DNA of 49,960 nucleotides. Source: Xanthomonas arboricola. GTDB taxonomy: Bacteria; Pseudomonadota; Gammaproteobacteria; Xanthomonadales; Xanthomonadaceae. The stretch covers positions 853,119 to 903,078 of the forward strand of contig NZ_QREM01000009.1 in NCBI RefSeq assembly GCF_003353015.1, read 5' to 3'. Positions within the stretch are counted from its first letter, which is position 1, and each line of letters begins with the position of its first letter. The translations under genes were made by a program, and so were the position numbers. A model generated the notes under the pieces. The model made no database searches. It worked only from the letters and a program-made list of their open reading frames with translations, and was not told the DNA's origin. Below are positions 20,460 to 29,111 of the stretch, piece after piece.

Positions 20460-21268
20460 GCAGCCTCTCCCAAAGAATGTGGAAAAGCGATGCGTGCTGC
20501 CTGCGCCAGAGCGACGACAACAGCAAAGCGGTGCGTGGGGGCCGCATTCTTCGCGCGATTTAAAACATAAAACAATTATCCATCACTGAAACTTTGACGC
20601 ACCACGGTGTTCTCCTTGCAGGACATGCAAAAGGGACAGCAAGAGACACCCGGGACAGGACACGCCCGCGTCGCACGCGCAGTTTCGTCCGTATGCGGAT
20701 GTGGGTTTCATGCATGCAAACGCAGGCCGATGCTGGTTTGCTCACGCGCGCTTTCGGGCGCAGCCGGTCGCGGCAGATGCGCTTTCAAGCATCCACATGC
20801 ACGCGCGACGCTGCGCAGCGGCAACTGCACACGGACGCGTGCTGCAGCTGTCATCGGTGGGTCGCGGCAGCGCCATCGCAGGGGCGCGTGGCTGGTGCGG
20901 CATCACATGCCGCTGCACCGAACACGGCGCGTGATTGCGCCTGCCCGGATCAATCGCGACCGTGGGCGAGCGCGGGCGCCACGCTGCCTGGTGCGACACT
21001 ACCGGGCCGCTTCGGCCCGACCAGGTGGCGCCCCGTATCGCGTGCGGCCGCAGTGCGGCGATCCGCGTTGGATGCGCCGGTTCGGTTACTGGTCCAGGTG
21101 CACCTGCGTGCCTGGATACCACGCCGCTTCACGGCTGCCCTGCGAACACTGCTTGCACCGACGCAGGCGACCCGCCGCGCAGGTCAGGCATCAATCACGC
21201 TGCGGCGCAGTAGCGCGTCGCAGGCCGCGCACGCCCGGATCGGCGCGCTTACGCCCCGCCCCATCCGC
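20460..21268. other. 809-bp stretch without a supported gene
   Basis: The first 150 bp on the pectate lyase side are locally AT-rich around 20560-20600 and probably hold its promoter (GATAAT-like hexamer on the minus strand at 20580-20575, with no matching -35). Beyond this, open frames on both strands are Arg/Ala/His/Pro-rich with no domain, signal or ribosome site. I see no RNA gene. Confidence 0.6.
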
Positions 21269-22210
21269 TCACACCGCGCGGCTGGCTAGCGTGGACGCAT
21301 GCGCCAGTTCCGCGCCGGGCCACGGCGTGTGGTCGTCGAGGAAGTTGCCGACCAGGCGCATGCATGCCGGGCGTTCTTCCACGTGCGGCATATGGCTGGA
21401 ATTGGCGAACACATGCCACCGCGCGTCCGGGATCAGGCGCGCGTACGGCTCCACCGTTTCCGGCGTGGCTTCGTCGTACTTGCCCGACAGCACCAGGGTG
21501 GGCACGCTGATGCGATGCAGGCGCTCGATGATGCTCCAGTTGCGCAGGCTGCCGACCACGTGGAATTCGGTCGGGCCATTCATGGCGTGGTACACGGTCG
21601 GGTCGGCGTCGATGGCGGCGAAGGTGCGCGCCACGTCGGCAGGCCACGGCAGCACGCGGCAGACGTGCTGGGCGTAGAACACCTGACTTGCGGCGCGATA
21701 GGCCGGATCGTCCAGGGTGCCGGCCGCTTCGTGCGCGTCCAGCACCGCCTGGATATCCTCGGGCAGCTGCGCGCGCAACCGTAGCGCGGCAGCACGCCAC
21801 AGGCCCATCGACGCCGGCGAGTTGGCAACCACCAACGCACGCAGGCCGGCCGGCCGGCGTACCGCATGCTCGGCCGCCAGCATCCCGCCCCAGGACTGCC
21901 CCAGCAAGGCGTACTGCGACAGCCCCAGGTGCGTGATCAAGGCCTGCAACTCGTCCAGAAACAGCCCTACCGTCCAGAAACCGGGATCGGCATCGGGGAG
22001 ATGGGTGGACTTGCCATTGCCGAGCTGGTCGTAATGAATCACTGCGCGGCCATTGCCCGCCAGGTCCTTGAAGCTGTCCACGTAGTCATGGGTGCAGCCG
22101 GGGCCGCCGTGCAGCACGATCAGCGGACAGGCGTCGCTGCGCAGGTCGCCGGTGATGCGGTACCAGGTGCGGTACCCACGGAATTGGACGTAACCTTCGA
22201 TGGACTGCAT
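21269..22210 (-). CDS. pip: Proline iminopeptidase-type alpha/beta hydrolase
   Basis: The 313-residue protein belongs to the proline iminopeptidase family, which removes N-terminal proline from peptides. Family markers are [12 protein letters not shown] (oxyanion loop), [10 protein letters not shown], the nucleophile elbow GQSWGGM with its serine, an acidic residue in [10 protein letters not shown] and the histidine in [11 protein letters not shown]. No signal peptide is seen. It lies directly downstream of a LuxR solo in the same direction, the layout known for XccR/OryR/XagR loci of Xanthomonas, where pip is induced in planta. A lux-box-like element lies 63 bp upstream of the start. Confidence 0.93.
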   Translation of the reverse strand: MQSIEGYVQFRGYRTWYRITGDLRSDACPLIVLHGGPGCTHDYVDSFKDLAGNGRAVIHYDQLGNGKSTHLPDADPGFWTVGLFLDELQALITHLGLSQYALLGQSWGGMLAAEHAVRRPAGLRALVVANSPASMGLWRAAALRLRAQLPEDIQAVLDAHEAAGTLDDPAYRAASQVFYAQHVCRVLPWPADVARTFAAIDADPTVYHAMNGPTEFHVVGSLRNWSIIERLHRISVPTLVLSGKYDEATPETVEPYARLIPDARWHVFANSSHMPHVEERPACMRLVGNFLDDHTPWPGAELAHASTLASRAV

Positions 22211-22272
22211 GACCTGCGCCTGCTGACGGCAAAGAGTGAGCGCCGAGCCTAGCGGGCCAACCGCCGCGCGTT

Positions 22273-22292
22273 AACTGGCAAAACTCCCAGGT
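22273..22292 (-). promoter_or_regulatory. Lux-box-like operator upstream of pip
   Basis: This 20-bp imperfect inverted repeat contains CTGG, an 8-nt centre and CCAG, so it fits the CT-N12-AG pattern of lux boxes. It lies 63 bp upstream of the pip start, between pip and the LuxR-solo gene. Binding by the neighbouring regulator is inferred. Confidence 0.65.
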
Positions 22293-22470
22293 TCGCGGCG
22301 CCTTCCGAGCCCAGCACCCGACACCTGCGCAGTGCGATCCAGCCCAGCGCCCGATTGGCCACCCGCAAGCGCATCGACCGCTGCAGCGATCGTGTTTGCC
22401 GATCGCGAAGTTACGACATCAGTCAGTCAGCTATCGCGGCCAGCCCTCGCAGGCACCGGCCACCCGGTGC

Positions 22471-23235
22471 TTACGGTTCCAGCAATCGATAATGCATGCC
22501 GCGCACGACGGCCTCGACGCGATTGCGCGCGCCCAGCTTGCGTGCTGCCGAGTTCAGATGCAGGTTCACCGTGGCGGTGGAACGGTTGAGCGCAGCGGCG
22601 ATGCTCTTGGCTGTCAGCCCCCGGGCCGAGTACTGCAGGCATTCGCGCTCGCGGCGGGTCAATGCGATGTGGTGGCAGCGACGTTCCTGCGGATCGAGCA
22701 GTTCCTGCGCACGTGCCTGGAAGGCATGCGCCAGCAGCAGGAAGGGCGACAGCTGCGCTTCGGCCAGCCGTGGCGCCTCGGCCGGGACCGCGTCCACTGC
22801 GCCGCTGAAGGTGGCAAACGCGCCGCCAGGCAGATGCAAGGGCACGGTGACACCGGTTCCCATGCCGCTATCGCACAGGTAGCGCGTGACCTGCCGGTGC
22901 TGGCTGCCGACGTATTCCACGCCGTCCCTGTCGCCGTCGCTGCGATAGGACCACACGAATGGCGTGGTGCGCCGCGTCGCCCGCTGCTGCACCGGGTCGT
23001 ATTGGTAATAGCCGTGCTCGCACCAGACATGCTGCATGTCGCCGGGCGCATTGCGCTGCATGAAGACCGACGGCGTGATCAAGGCACCTTCCAGGCTCAG
23101 TGGGACCGGTGCGTAGTCATACACCAGCGACTGGAAGCCCAGCCCGCAGACGTCGGCAAACACCCGGTCCAGGCAGGCGTTGAGCGTGTGCAGCGCCTGC
23201 AGATCGCGGCCCAGGCTGGCCAGAGTGTCGAACAT
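22471..23235 (-). CDS. Plant-responsive LuxR solo (XccR/OryR/XagR type)
   Basis: The 254-residue regulator has an N-terminal autoinducer-binding-like domain and a C-terminal LuxR helix-turn-helix (LTRRERECLQYSARGLTAKSIAAALNRS). In TraR numbering the ligand pocket keeps Asp70, Pro71 and Trp85 (here 80, 81 and 95), but positions 57 and 61 are Met and Trp (here 67 and 71) instead of Trp and Tyr. That pair defines the subfamily of plant-associated solos that respond to plant compounds rather than acyl-homoserine lactones. No luxI-type synthase is in the window. It is called XccR, OryR or XagR in different species. Confidence 0.93.
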   Translation of the reverse strand: MFDTLASLGRDLQALHTLNACLDRVFADVCGLGFQSLVYDYAPVPLSLEGALITPSVFMQRNAPGDMQHVWCEHGYYQYDPVQQRATRRTTPFVWSYRSDGDRDGVEYVGSQHRQVTRYLCDSGMGTGVTVPLHLPGGAFATFSGAVDAVPAEAPRLAEAQLSPFLLLAHAFQARAQELLDPQERRCHHIALTRRERECLQYSARGLTAKSIAAALNRSTATVNLHLNSAARKLGARNRVEAVVRGMHYRLLEP

Positions 23236-23429
23236 GGTGGGTCCTTCGGTGTCGACGTGCGCCGCTGGATGACGTCCGGCATGGAAAACCTAGCATTTTT
23301 ACCAATGGATGGGCTTGGCGGCCACATTATCGTCACAATGCCCGTCGGACAGCTGCCCTGCAGCATCGACGTTCAGGCGCTTCCAGCGCGCCTGCGTCGC
23401 GCCCGGCATTCCTTTCAGCGGACACCTGC

Positions 23430-24815
23430 ATGACCGACACCCCCCGCCGCGACGACGCGGCCGCGCTGGAACGCTTTGGCTATACCCAGGAACTCAAGCG
23501 GCAGCTCACGCTCAAGGATCTGCTGATCTACGGGCTGGTGTTCATGGTGCCGACCGCGCCGTTTTCCATTTTCGGCGGCGTGTTCGACATCAGTGCCGGG
23601 ATGGTGCCGCTGACCTACCTGGTCGGCTTCGTGGCGATGCTGTTCACCGCGTTGAGCTACCAGCAGATGTCGCAGGCGTTCCCGGTCGCCGGCTCGGTGT
23701 ACGCATACGTGGGACGTGGCTTGAGCAGCGGCACCGGCTTTCTGGCCGGCTGGGCGATCCTGCTGGATTATCTGCTGGTGCCGACCCTGCTCTACGTGGT
23801 CGGCGCCAACGCCATGCACAACGTATTGCCGGCGGTGCCGCAGCCGGCGTGGATCGCCTTCTTCGTGGTGCTCAACACGCTGGTCAACCTGCGCGGCATC
23901 GAAACCACCGCGCGTGCCAATCGCTTCTTCCTCTACGCGCAGCTGGTGGTGCTGGCGGTGTTCGTGGTGCTGGCCACCTTGGCGATCCAGCGTGGCGTCA
24001 ATGGCGCACACTGGAACCTGCGTCCGTTCTACAACCCGCAGGCCTTTTCGCCGCAGCTGATCTTCAGCGCCTTGTCGGTGGCGGTGGTGTCGTTCCTGGG
24101 CTTCGATGCGATCTCCACGCTGTCCGAAGAAGCCCGTGGCGGCAACCGCGTGGTCGGGCGCGCGACCCTGCTGGCGCTGTTGCTGGTGGCCGGCCTGTTC
24201 GTGCTGCAGACCTGGCTGGCCGCGCTGCTGCAGCCCAGCCTGCAACGCTATCCCAGCGCGCAGGCCTCCAACGATGCCTTCTTCGAGATCGGGCGCCTGA
24301 TCGCCGGGCCATGGTTGCAGGTCGTCATTGCGCTCACGGTGGCGATCAGTGCGGCGATCGCCAATTCGCTGGTGGCGCAGGCCGCCACCTCGCGCCTGTT
24401 GTTCGCCATGGCGCGCGACCGCCAGCTACCGGCCTTTCTGCGCTACATCCATCCACGCACCGGCGTGCCGCAGCGCGCCATCCTGCTGGTGGCGGGTTTG
24501 AGCATGGTGCTGGGCGAAGTCTTCGTCGGCCAGATCGCGCTGCTGTCCTCGCTGTGCAATGTCGGCGCACTGACTGCCTTCATCCTGTTGCACGTGGCGG
24601 TGCTGTGGCATTTCCGCGGGCGGGGCCGCAGCGTGCTGTTGCATGTCGCGACGCCGTTGATCGGCATCGTGATCCTGGCCTATGTGCTGATCAATGCCGA
24701 CCAGCACGCGCAACTTGGCGGCACCGCCTGGATGGTGGTCGGGCTTGCAGTCCTGGGGTTTTTGAAAGCCAGTGGTCGCTCGACCGACTTCCGCGCCAGC
24801 GACGCGTTGGAATAA
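23430..24815 (+). CDS. APC-family amino-acid/polyamine permease
   Basis: The 461-residue protein has about twelve transmembrane helices and the APC pattern LTLKDLLIYGLVFMVPTAPFSIFG followed by ALSYQQMSQAFPVAGSVYAYV. It resembles PuuP-like putrescine importers more than AAT amino-acid carriers. It is divergent from the LuxR-solo gene across 194 bp. A permease beside the solo may import the plant signal or a product of Pip, but this is inference; I found no lux-box-like element upstream of it. Confidence 0.9.
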   Translation: MTDTPRRDDAAALERFGYTQELKRQLTLKDLLIYGLVFMVPTAPFSIFGGVFDISAGMVPLTYLVGFVAMLFTALSYQQMSQAFPVAGSVYAYVGRGLSSGTGFLAGWAILLDYLLVPTLLYVVGANAMHNVLPAVPQPAWIAFFVVLNTLVNLRGIETTARANRFFLYAQLVVLAVFVVLATLAIQRGVNGAHWNLRPFYNPQAFSPQLIFSALSVAVVSFLGFDAISTLSEEARGGNRVVGRATLLALLLVAGLFVLQTWLAALLQPSLQRYPSAQASNDAFFEIGRLIAGPWLQVVIALTVAISAAIANSLVAQAATSRLLFAMARDRQLPAFLRYIHPRTGVPQRAILLVAGLSMVLGEVFVGQIALLSSLCNVGALTAFILLHVAVLWHFRGRGRSVLLHVATPLIGIVILAYVLINADQHAQLGGTAWMVVGLAVLGFLKASGRSTDFRASDALE

Positions 24816-25241
24816 CCTGCAGCGCCTTCGCCTACCGGCACTACCCGCGCCGACATCCGGGTAGCGCACGCCACCTTCAGGCCTGCACGGGATAGGGCCG
24901 CAGGCCTTCCACATGCGGCCTGCCCGTATCGCCTGACGACTTGATCCAGGCCTCGCTGCACGATCGTGTTCCCGCCGGCATGGCGGTGTACGTGTTGCAG
25001 ACGCGTCGGGCGCGCTTGCGCTGCGATGCCTCGCGCGTGTGCACGGCGAGATGGCAGCGCGTGTCCGCGCGAAGCTGCGCGCAGAACGCGATTATCGTTT
25101 TATGGACTGCCAATCTCTGAACGAGATTTTCAGCACATATTCAGTTTTAAACATTCGCTAGTCTCGTTCGGCGCCAACGATGGCGCCCGCAGGCGGTGGC
25201 CCCCGCCGCAACCTGCCGTTCCCTGACGAGAAGGACTACCC
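24816..25241. other. Intergenic region before the S1 protease gene
   Basis: This 426-bp region holds a small hairpin at 24841-24864 after the permease, then an AT-richer part (25090-25160) that probably contains the protease promoter. An inverted repeat GAACGAGA (25119-25126) / TCTCGTTC (25162-25169), 35 bp apart, brackets this part. No gene is seen. Confidence 0.5.
24841..24864 (+). terminator. Short hairpin after the permease gene
   Basis: A 7-bp stem CTACCCG/CGGGTAG with a 10-nt loop lies 26 bp past the stop. It is a modest candidate terminator without a T tract. Confidence 0.35.
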
Positions 25242-26639
25242 ATGAATCGCAAGAATGCGTTGTACCTGGCGCTGTTTTCCGCCATTTCCGGCTCCGCACT
25301 GGCAGCGCCGCCGACCGAAATGGACGCAGCGCCGGTGAGCACCGCGCCGCAGGCGGCCAAACTCGGTGCGGCGACATTGCAGTCGGCAAGTCTGCGTGGC
25401 GGCATCCTGCCCACGCGTGTGGTGCAACTCACTGCGCCCACCGGTACCGAGATCGGTCGCGTGCGTGAGCGCCGCATCGCACAGGTCAAGCATGGGCAGC
25501 CCTTGCAGATCGGTTTTTCGCGCACGGTCGCCAAACCCCTGGTGAATCTTGCATCGCTCGATTGGCAGATGGCCAGGGATGGCGCGCGCGTGGCGACCCT
25601 GAAGGTCAGCTCCGCGCAGGCGGCCTCGCTGCGCGCGTCGCTGGTCCTGCGTGGCGCCGGCGCCACCCCGGGCGATCCGTCCAAGGTGACGTTGCGCTTT
25701 GCCGGCGACGACGGCCGGGTGTTCGAGCAATCCGGTGCCAGCTTCGCCGCCAGCGGCGAGGCGATCGGCTGGTCGCCCACCGTCAGCGGTGAGAACCTGC
25801 TGGTGGAACTGTCGCTGCCGGCCGGCCAGTATCCGGAGAACTTCAGCCTCAGCATCCCGCAGCTGTCGCATCTGGATATCAGCCCCACCGCCAGCCCGCG
25901 CGACATGATGACCATTGCCATCGGCGAGAGCGATTCCTGCCAGAACGATGTCGTCTGCCGCGCCAATCCAACCGCCGGCTTCACCAATGCCGCAAAGGCG
26001 GTGGCGCGCATGGTGTTCACCACCAGCCAGGGCTCGTTCCTGTGCACCGGCACGCTGCTCAACAACACCAACTCGCCCAAGCGCAACCTGTTCTGGACCG
26101 CGGCGCACTGCATCAGCACGCAGACGGTCGCCAATACACTGCAGACCTACTGGTTCTACGACGCGGCCAGCTGCAACGGCAACACCGTCAGCTCGCAGGC
26201 CACCACCTTGACCGGCGGTGCGTTCCTGCGCCACGCCAACACCACGCGCGACACCGCATTGCTGGAGTTGAAGACCGCACCGCCGAGCGGCGCGTTCTAC
26301 GCGGCATGGAACAGCGCGGCGATCGGTGCGACCGGAACGTCGATCGTCGGCATCCACCACCCGTCCGGCGACGTCAAGAAGTATTCGCTGGGCTCGGTCA
26401 ATGGGCTGAGCACCAGCATCGACGGCAAGAGCCCGCTGTATCGGGTGGTCTGGAACGATGGCGTCACCGAGGGCGGCTCGTCCGGCTCGGGCCTGTTCAC
26501 CGTCGCCAGCGGTGGCGCGTACCAGCTGCGTGGCGGCCTGTACGGCGGCTACTCGTACTGCACCGCGCAGACCGATCCGGACTACTACTCGCGCTTCTCG
26601 GACGTGTATTCCAGCATCTCCACCTACTTCGGCCAGTAA
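25242..26639 (+). CDS. Secreted trypsin-like serine protease (S1, lysyl-endopeptidase-like)
   Basis: The 465-residue preproprotein has a signal peptide (cleavage after ALA near residue 21), a propeptide of about 200 residues and a C-terminal S1 protease domain. The catalytic triad is visible as His289 (FWTAAHC), Asp337 (TTRDTALLEL) and Ser414 (TEGGSSGSGLF). The GSSGS form of the serine motif and the paired cysteines resemble Achromobacter/Lysobacter lysyl endopeptidases. It is probably exported by type II secretion and may act on host proteins. The trypsin-like cleavage site preference is not proved by what I can see. Confidence 0.92.
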   Translation: MNRKNALYLALFSAISGSALAAPPTEMDAAPVSTAPQAAKLGAATLQSASLRGGILPTRVVQLTAPTGTEIGRVRERRIAQVKHGQPLQIGFSRTVAKPLVNLASLDWQMARDGARVATLKVSSAQAASLRASLVLRGAGATPGDPSKVTLRFAGDDGRVFEQSGASFAASGEAIGWSPTVSGENLLVELSLPAGQYPENFSLSIPQLSHLDISPTASPRDMMTIAIGESDSCQNDVVCRANPTAGFTNAAKAVARMVFTTSQGSFLCTGTLLNNTNSPKRNLFWTAAHCISTQTVANTLQTYWFYDAASCNGNTVSSQATTLTGGAFLRHANTTRDTALLELKTAPPSGAFYAAWNSAAIGATGTSIVGIHHPSGDVKKYSLGSVNGLSTSIDGKSPLYRVVWNDGVTEGGSSGSGLFTVASGGAYQLRGGLYGGYSYCTAQTDPDYYSRFSDVYSSISTYFGQ

Positions 26640-26648
26640 GCGGGTGAT

Positions 26649-26682
26649 GCGCGTGGCAGGCGGTGGTTCGCCTGCCACGTGC
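26649..26682 (+). terminator. Hairpin terminator of the S1 protease gene
   Basis: An 11-bp perfect stem (26652-26662 with 26669-26679), extendable by three further pairs including one G-U, has a 6-nt loop. It begins 10 bp after the protease stop. There is no strong T tract. Confidence 0.65.
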
Positions 26683-26731
26683 GACCGCGCCCGGTCTGGC
26701 CGGACTGCGGTCGATGGAGGCGCCGGCGTGT

Positions 26732-26791
26732 CGATCGTTCTGTGAGGATCGATCTGTAAAGTGCGATCTGTGCGGTTCGATCTGTGCAGGG
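26732..26791 (+). repeat. 14-bp direct repeats with CGATCTGT core
   Basis: Three exact-period 14-bp units start at 26750, 26764 and 26778, each beginning CGATCTGT. A diverged copy starts at 26732, and a TTCTGTGCG remnant follows near 26798. They lie about 120-180 bp upstream of the small exported protein gene and could be an activator-binding array. Confidence 0.8.
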
Positions 26792-26909
26792 GATTTTTCT
26801 GTGCGCTGGTCCCCTGGATGTCAACGGTCACGCGCGTCGCCCGTCACCGGCTTCACCTGCAGCGCCCGGATGATGCAGACTTGGCAGCTCTTCCGTCACC
26901 CGGATCGGC

Positions 26910-27326
26910 ATGCCCGTTCAACGCATTCCTTGTTTCATCGCCGCCGCTGCACTCCTGATGCTGTCGCTGCAGGTCACCGCCAGCGCAGCCGGCAAGCCGG
27001 CCGATCGCAACGATATCAAGGCATACGCGCTGCAGCTGTGCCTGGACAACAACTACGAACGCAGCGGCAAGTACACATCCGACCAGCTGCGCGATCGCTC
27101 GTATCTGCTGACGACCTACGCGCTCGACAATGCCAGGACCGGCGCTACCGACCGCCTGCAGCGCTTCGTGGCCGAACGGACGGCAGACTTCCATCGCGCC
27201 GAGGTGCCGATGAAGGACGAAGCGCGCCGCGGGCCGTTCAACCGGATCTTCGCGCAATGCATGGCGTTCTATCGTTCGCCTGCGTTGAACGACTTCATCG
27301 CACGAGAGTCTGAAGGCAATCGATGA
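26910..27326 (+). CDS. Small exported alpha-helical protein, possibly Tai4-like
   Basis: The 138-residue protein has a signal peptide with probable cleavage after ASA (residue 26). The mature part is helical with two cysteines (Cys44 in LQLCLDNNY and Cys117 in FAQCMAFYRSPALNDFI) that could form a disulfide. The pattern of a Cys near the N terminus and a C-terminal Cys-x-x-(F/L)Y-x-S-x-x-L reminds me of Tai4-type immunity proteins that neutralise type VI amidase effectors. No effector or type VI gene is next to it, so the similarity is tentative. Confidence 0.75.
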   Translation: MPVQRIPCFIAAAALLMLSLQVTASAAGKPADRNDIKAYALQLCLDNNYERSGKYTSDQLRDRSYLLTTYALDNARTGATDRLQRFVAERTADFHRAEVPMKDEARRGPFNRIFAQCMAFYRSPALNDFIARESEGNR

Positions 27327-27631
27327 AGGGCCTGGCGTTCGAAAGCGACGGACGGCGCGACGTGGCCGATTCGGATCGGTCGATCAGACATGCCACCGTG
27401 CACGCTGGGTGTGCCGCAATAGCGGTTGCCTGATCCCTGGCTGCAGCCCGCTGCTGCCGCCATCGGCCCGTTCCGATGATCCCGACCGTTGCCGGCCGCC
27501 GACACACACCGACTGCGCATCCGCCCGCGGCCTTGGATGGCGCAGTCGCACGCCCGGCAGCGTCACGATAGTCTGGCGCAGCGCCGCTCGCCGCCTGGCG
27601 CGTCCTCTCCCATGCTTCAACAGGAGCCGTC
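27327..27631. other. Intergenic region before the MBL-fold hydrolase
   Basis: This 305-bp stretch contains no supported ORF, repeat or hairpin. It presumably holds the promoter of the downstream gene. Confidence 0.5.
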
Positions 27632-28639
27632 ATGTCCGCATCTTCTCCACGCACTTCCCGTCGCCAGGCGCTGTGTCTCGCCTTGGCTGCGGGCACGCTG
27701 GGCGTGGCAGGCCAGCTCGGTGCCGCGCTGCGGCGCGAGCCGAACGACGCCATTGCGTCAGCGGAGCCGGCATCGTCGGCGCCGTTCCCGGCCACCGGCA
27801 GCGTGCTGGTCCTGCTCGGCACCAAGGGCGGCCCCACGCCCTCACCGCTGCGCGCCGCAGCCGCCAACGCGCTGGTCGTCGACGGGCAGCCCTATCTCAT
27901 CGATTGCGGCAACGGCGTTGCGCAGCAACTGGCCAAAGCCGGCATCCAGCTGCCCGCGCTCCGCGACATCTTCCTGACCCATCACCACTCCGATCACAAC
28001 GCCGACCTGCTCAACGTGGTGTGGCTGGCCTGGGCGAGCGGGCTGCAGACGCCGGTGCATCTCTACGGCCCGCCCGGCATCGCCAAAATGGTGGACGCGT
28101 TCGTCGACATGAATGCCATCGACATCGAGGCGCGCATCCGCGAAGAAGGCCGCCCGCCGTTCAGGCAGCTGATCCAGGTGCACGAGTTCGACCAAGCCGG
28201 TACGGTGCTGCAGAACGAGCAGGTGACCGTCACCGCCACGCTGGTGGATCACTACACGCTCAAGCCGGCGTTCGCCTACCGTTTCGCCACGCGCGAGCGC
28301 ACGGTGGTGTTCTCCGGCGATACGCGCTACCTGCCTGCACTGGCCGACTTCGCGAAGGACGCCGACCTCCTGGTGCACGAGGTGATGTACCTGCCTGCGC
28401 TGGAAAAGATGCTCAAGACCAGCGACAACGCACCGACCTTGCTCGACCATCTGCTCAAGAGCCACTCCACCAGCGAGGACGTCGGCAGGATCGCAGCGGC
28501 AGCCAATGCGAAGAGGCTCGTGCTCACTCACTTCGTGCCCGGCGGCGACCCGACCATCACCGATGCCATGTGGAGCGCGGGCGCGCGCAAGCACTACGCC
28601 GGGCCGATCGTGGTGGGCAGGGATTTGATGCGCTTGTAG
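27632..28639 (+). CDS. Exported metallo-beta-lactamase-fold hydrolase
   Basis: The 335-residue protein has an N-terminal SRRQALCLALAAG segment, a twin-arginine-like export signal. The MBL-fold zinc motif is T-H117-H-H119-S-D121-H122, followed by a later histidine in LVDHYT, FSGDTRYLPAL with the bridging aspartate, and LTHFVPGG near the end. This arrangement resembles the RNase Z / arylsulfatase-like subgroup of MBL enzymes rather than antibiotic-hydrolysing lactamases. The substrate is unknown. Folding in the cytoplasm with metal before Tat export would fit. Confidence 0.88.
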   Translation: MSASSPRTSRRQALCLALAAGTLGVAGQLGAALRREPNDAIASAEPASSAPFPATGSVLVLLGTKGGPTPSPLRAAAANALVVDGQPYLIDCGNGVAQQLAKAGIQLPALRDIFLTHHHSDHNADLLNVVWLAWASGLQTPVHLYGPPGIAKMVDAFVDMNAIDIEARIREEGRPPFRQLIQVHEFDQAGTVLQNEQVTVTATLVDHYTLKPAFAYRFATRERTVVFSGDTRYLPALADFAKDADLLVHEVMYLPALEKMLKTSDNAPTLLDHLLKSHSTSEDVGRIAAAANAKRLVLTHFVPGGDPTITDAMWSAGARKHYAGPIVVGRDLMRL

Positions 28640-29111
28640 CGCAGCAGCTTTGCACTGCAGCGATGGATCCGGCTGCGCACGGTCGTCAGCGCACCGGACC
28701 AGTCTCCGGCGCTGATGTCGCGACCGCTATCAAGTGGCACGAAATCACCAGGCATCGTGCAGAGCGGGCACGAAACAGCAGGCGACACGGCCTCTCTGGT
28801 CTCGTGTGTCCAAGAGCGGCTGACACGTTGCAAGCAGTCGTCAGTTGGGCATGGACGGCGCGCCCGGAACCGCGGTGGTAGGCCGCGACGAGGCATTCCC
28901 GGTGACGCTCAATCGCGCGCAAGCGCGCTCCTGCACAGGCCTGCGCCCCGCGCGCGCCGACGACCCGTGCCGGCCTTCCTTGCCGACTGCGGGAGCACGC
29001 TGCCCGTCCCGCATCGCATTGCCGAGCCGGGCCAGGACGTGCTGGCGCCGTGCCGGTTGCGGGCAGCGGCCGCGCCTGCCTGCCGGCGGCGCCCCCGCGT
29101 TGCCAGCCGCT
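28640..29111. other. Intergenic region between convergent MBL and halogenase genes
   Basis: This 472-bp region separates convergent genes and holds the REP-like half element at 28912-28935. I find no supported gene; the open frames here are Arg/Ala-rich shadows. Confidence 0.55.
28912..28935 (-). repeat. Solitary REP-like half element
   Basis: On the minus strand this reads TGCAGGAGCGCGCTTGCGCG and continues to GAT. It matches the arm design of the REP pair at 49878-49944 (GTAGGAGCGC...GCGCGAT). The partner arm is missing or diverged. Confidence 0.6.

Noticed and set aside
20594-21289. Open frames on both strands between pectate lyase and pip
   Set aside because: They are Arg/Ala/His/Thr-rich, lack ribosome sites, domains or signals, and overlap each other.
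25119-25180. Plant-inducible promoter box (TTCGC-N15-TTCGC) upstream of the protease
   Set aside because: Only one TTCGC is present; the next TTCG lies 8 bp away and is followed by G, so the spacing and sequence are wrong.
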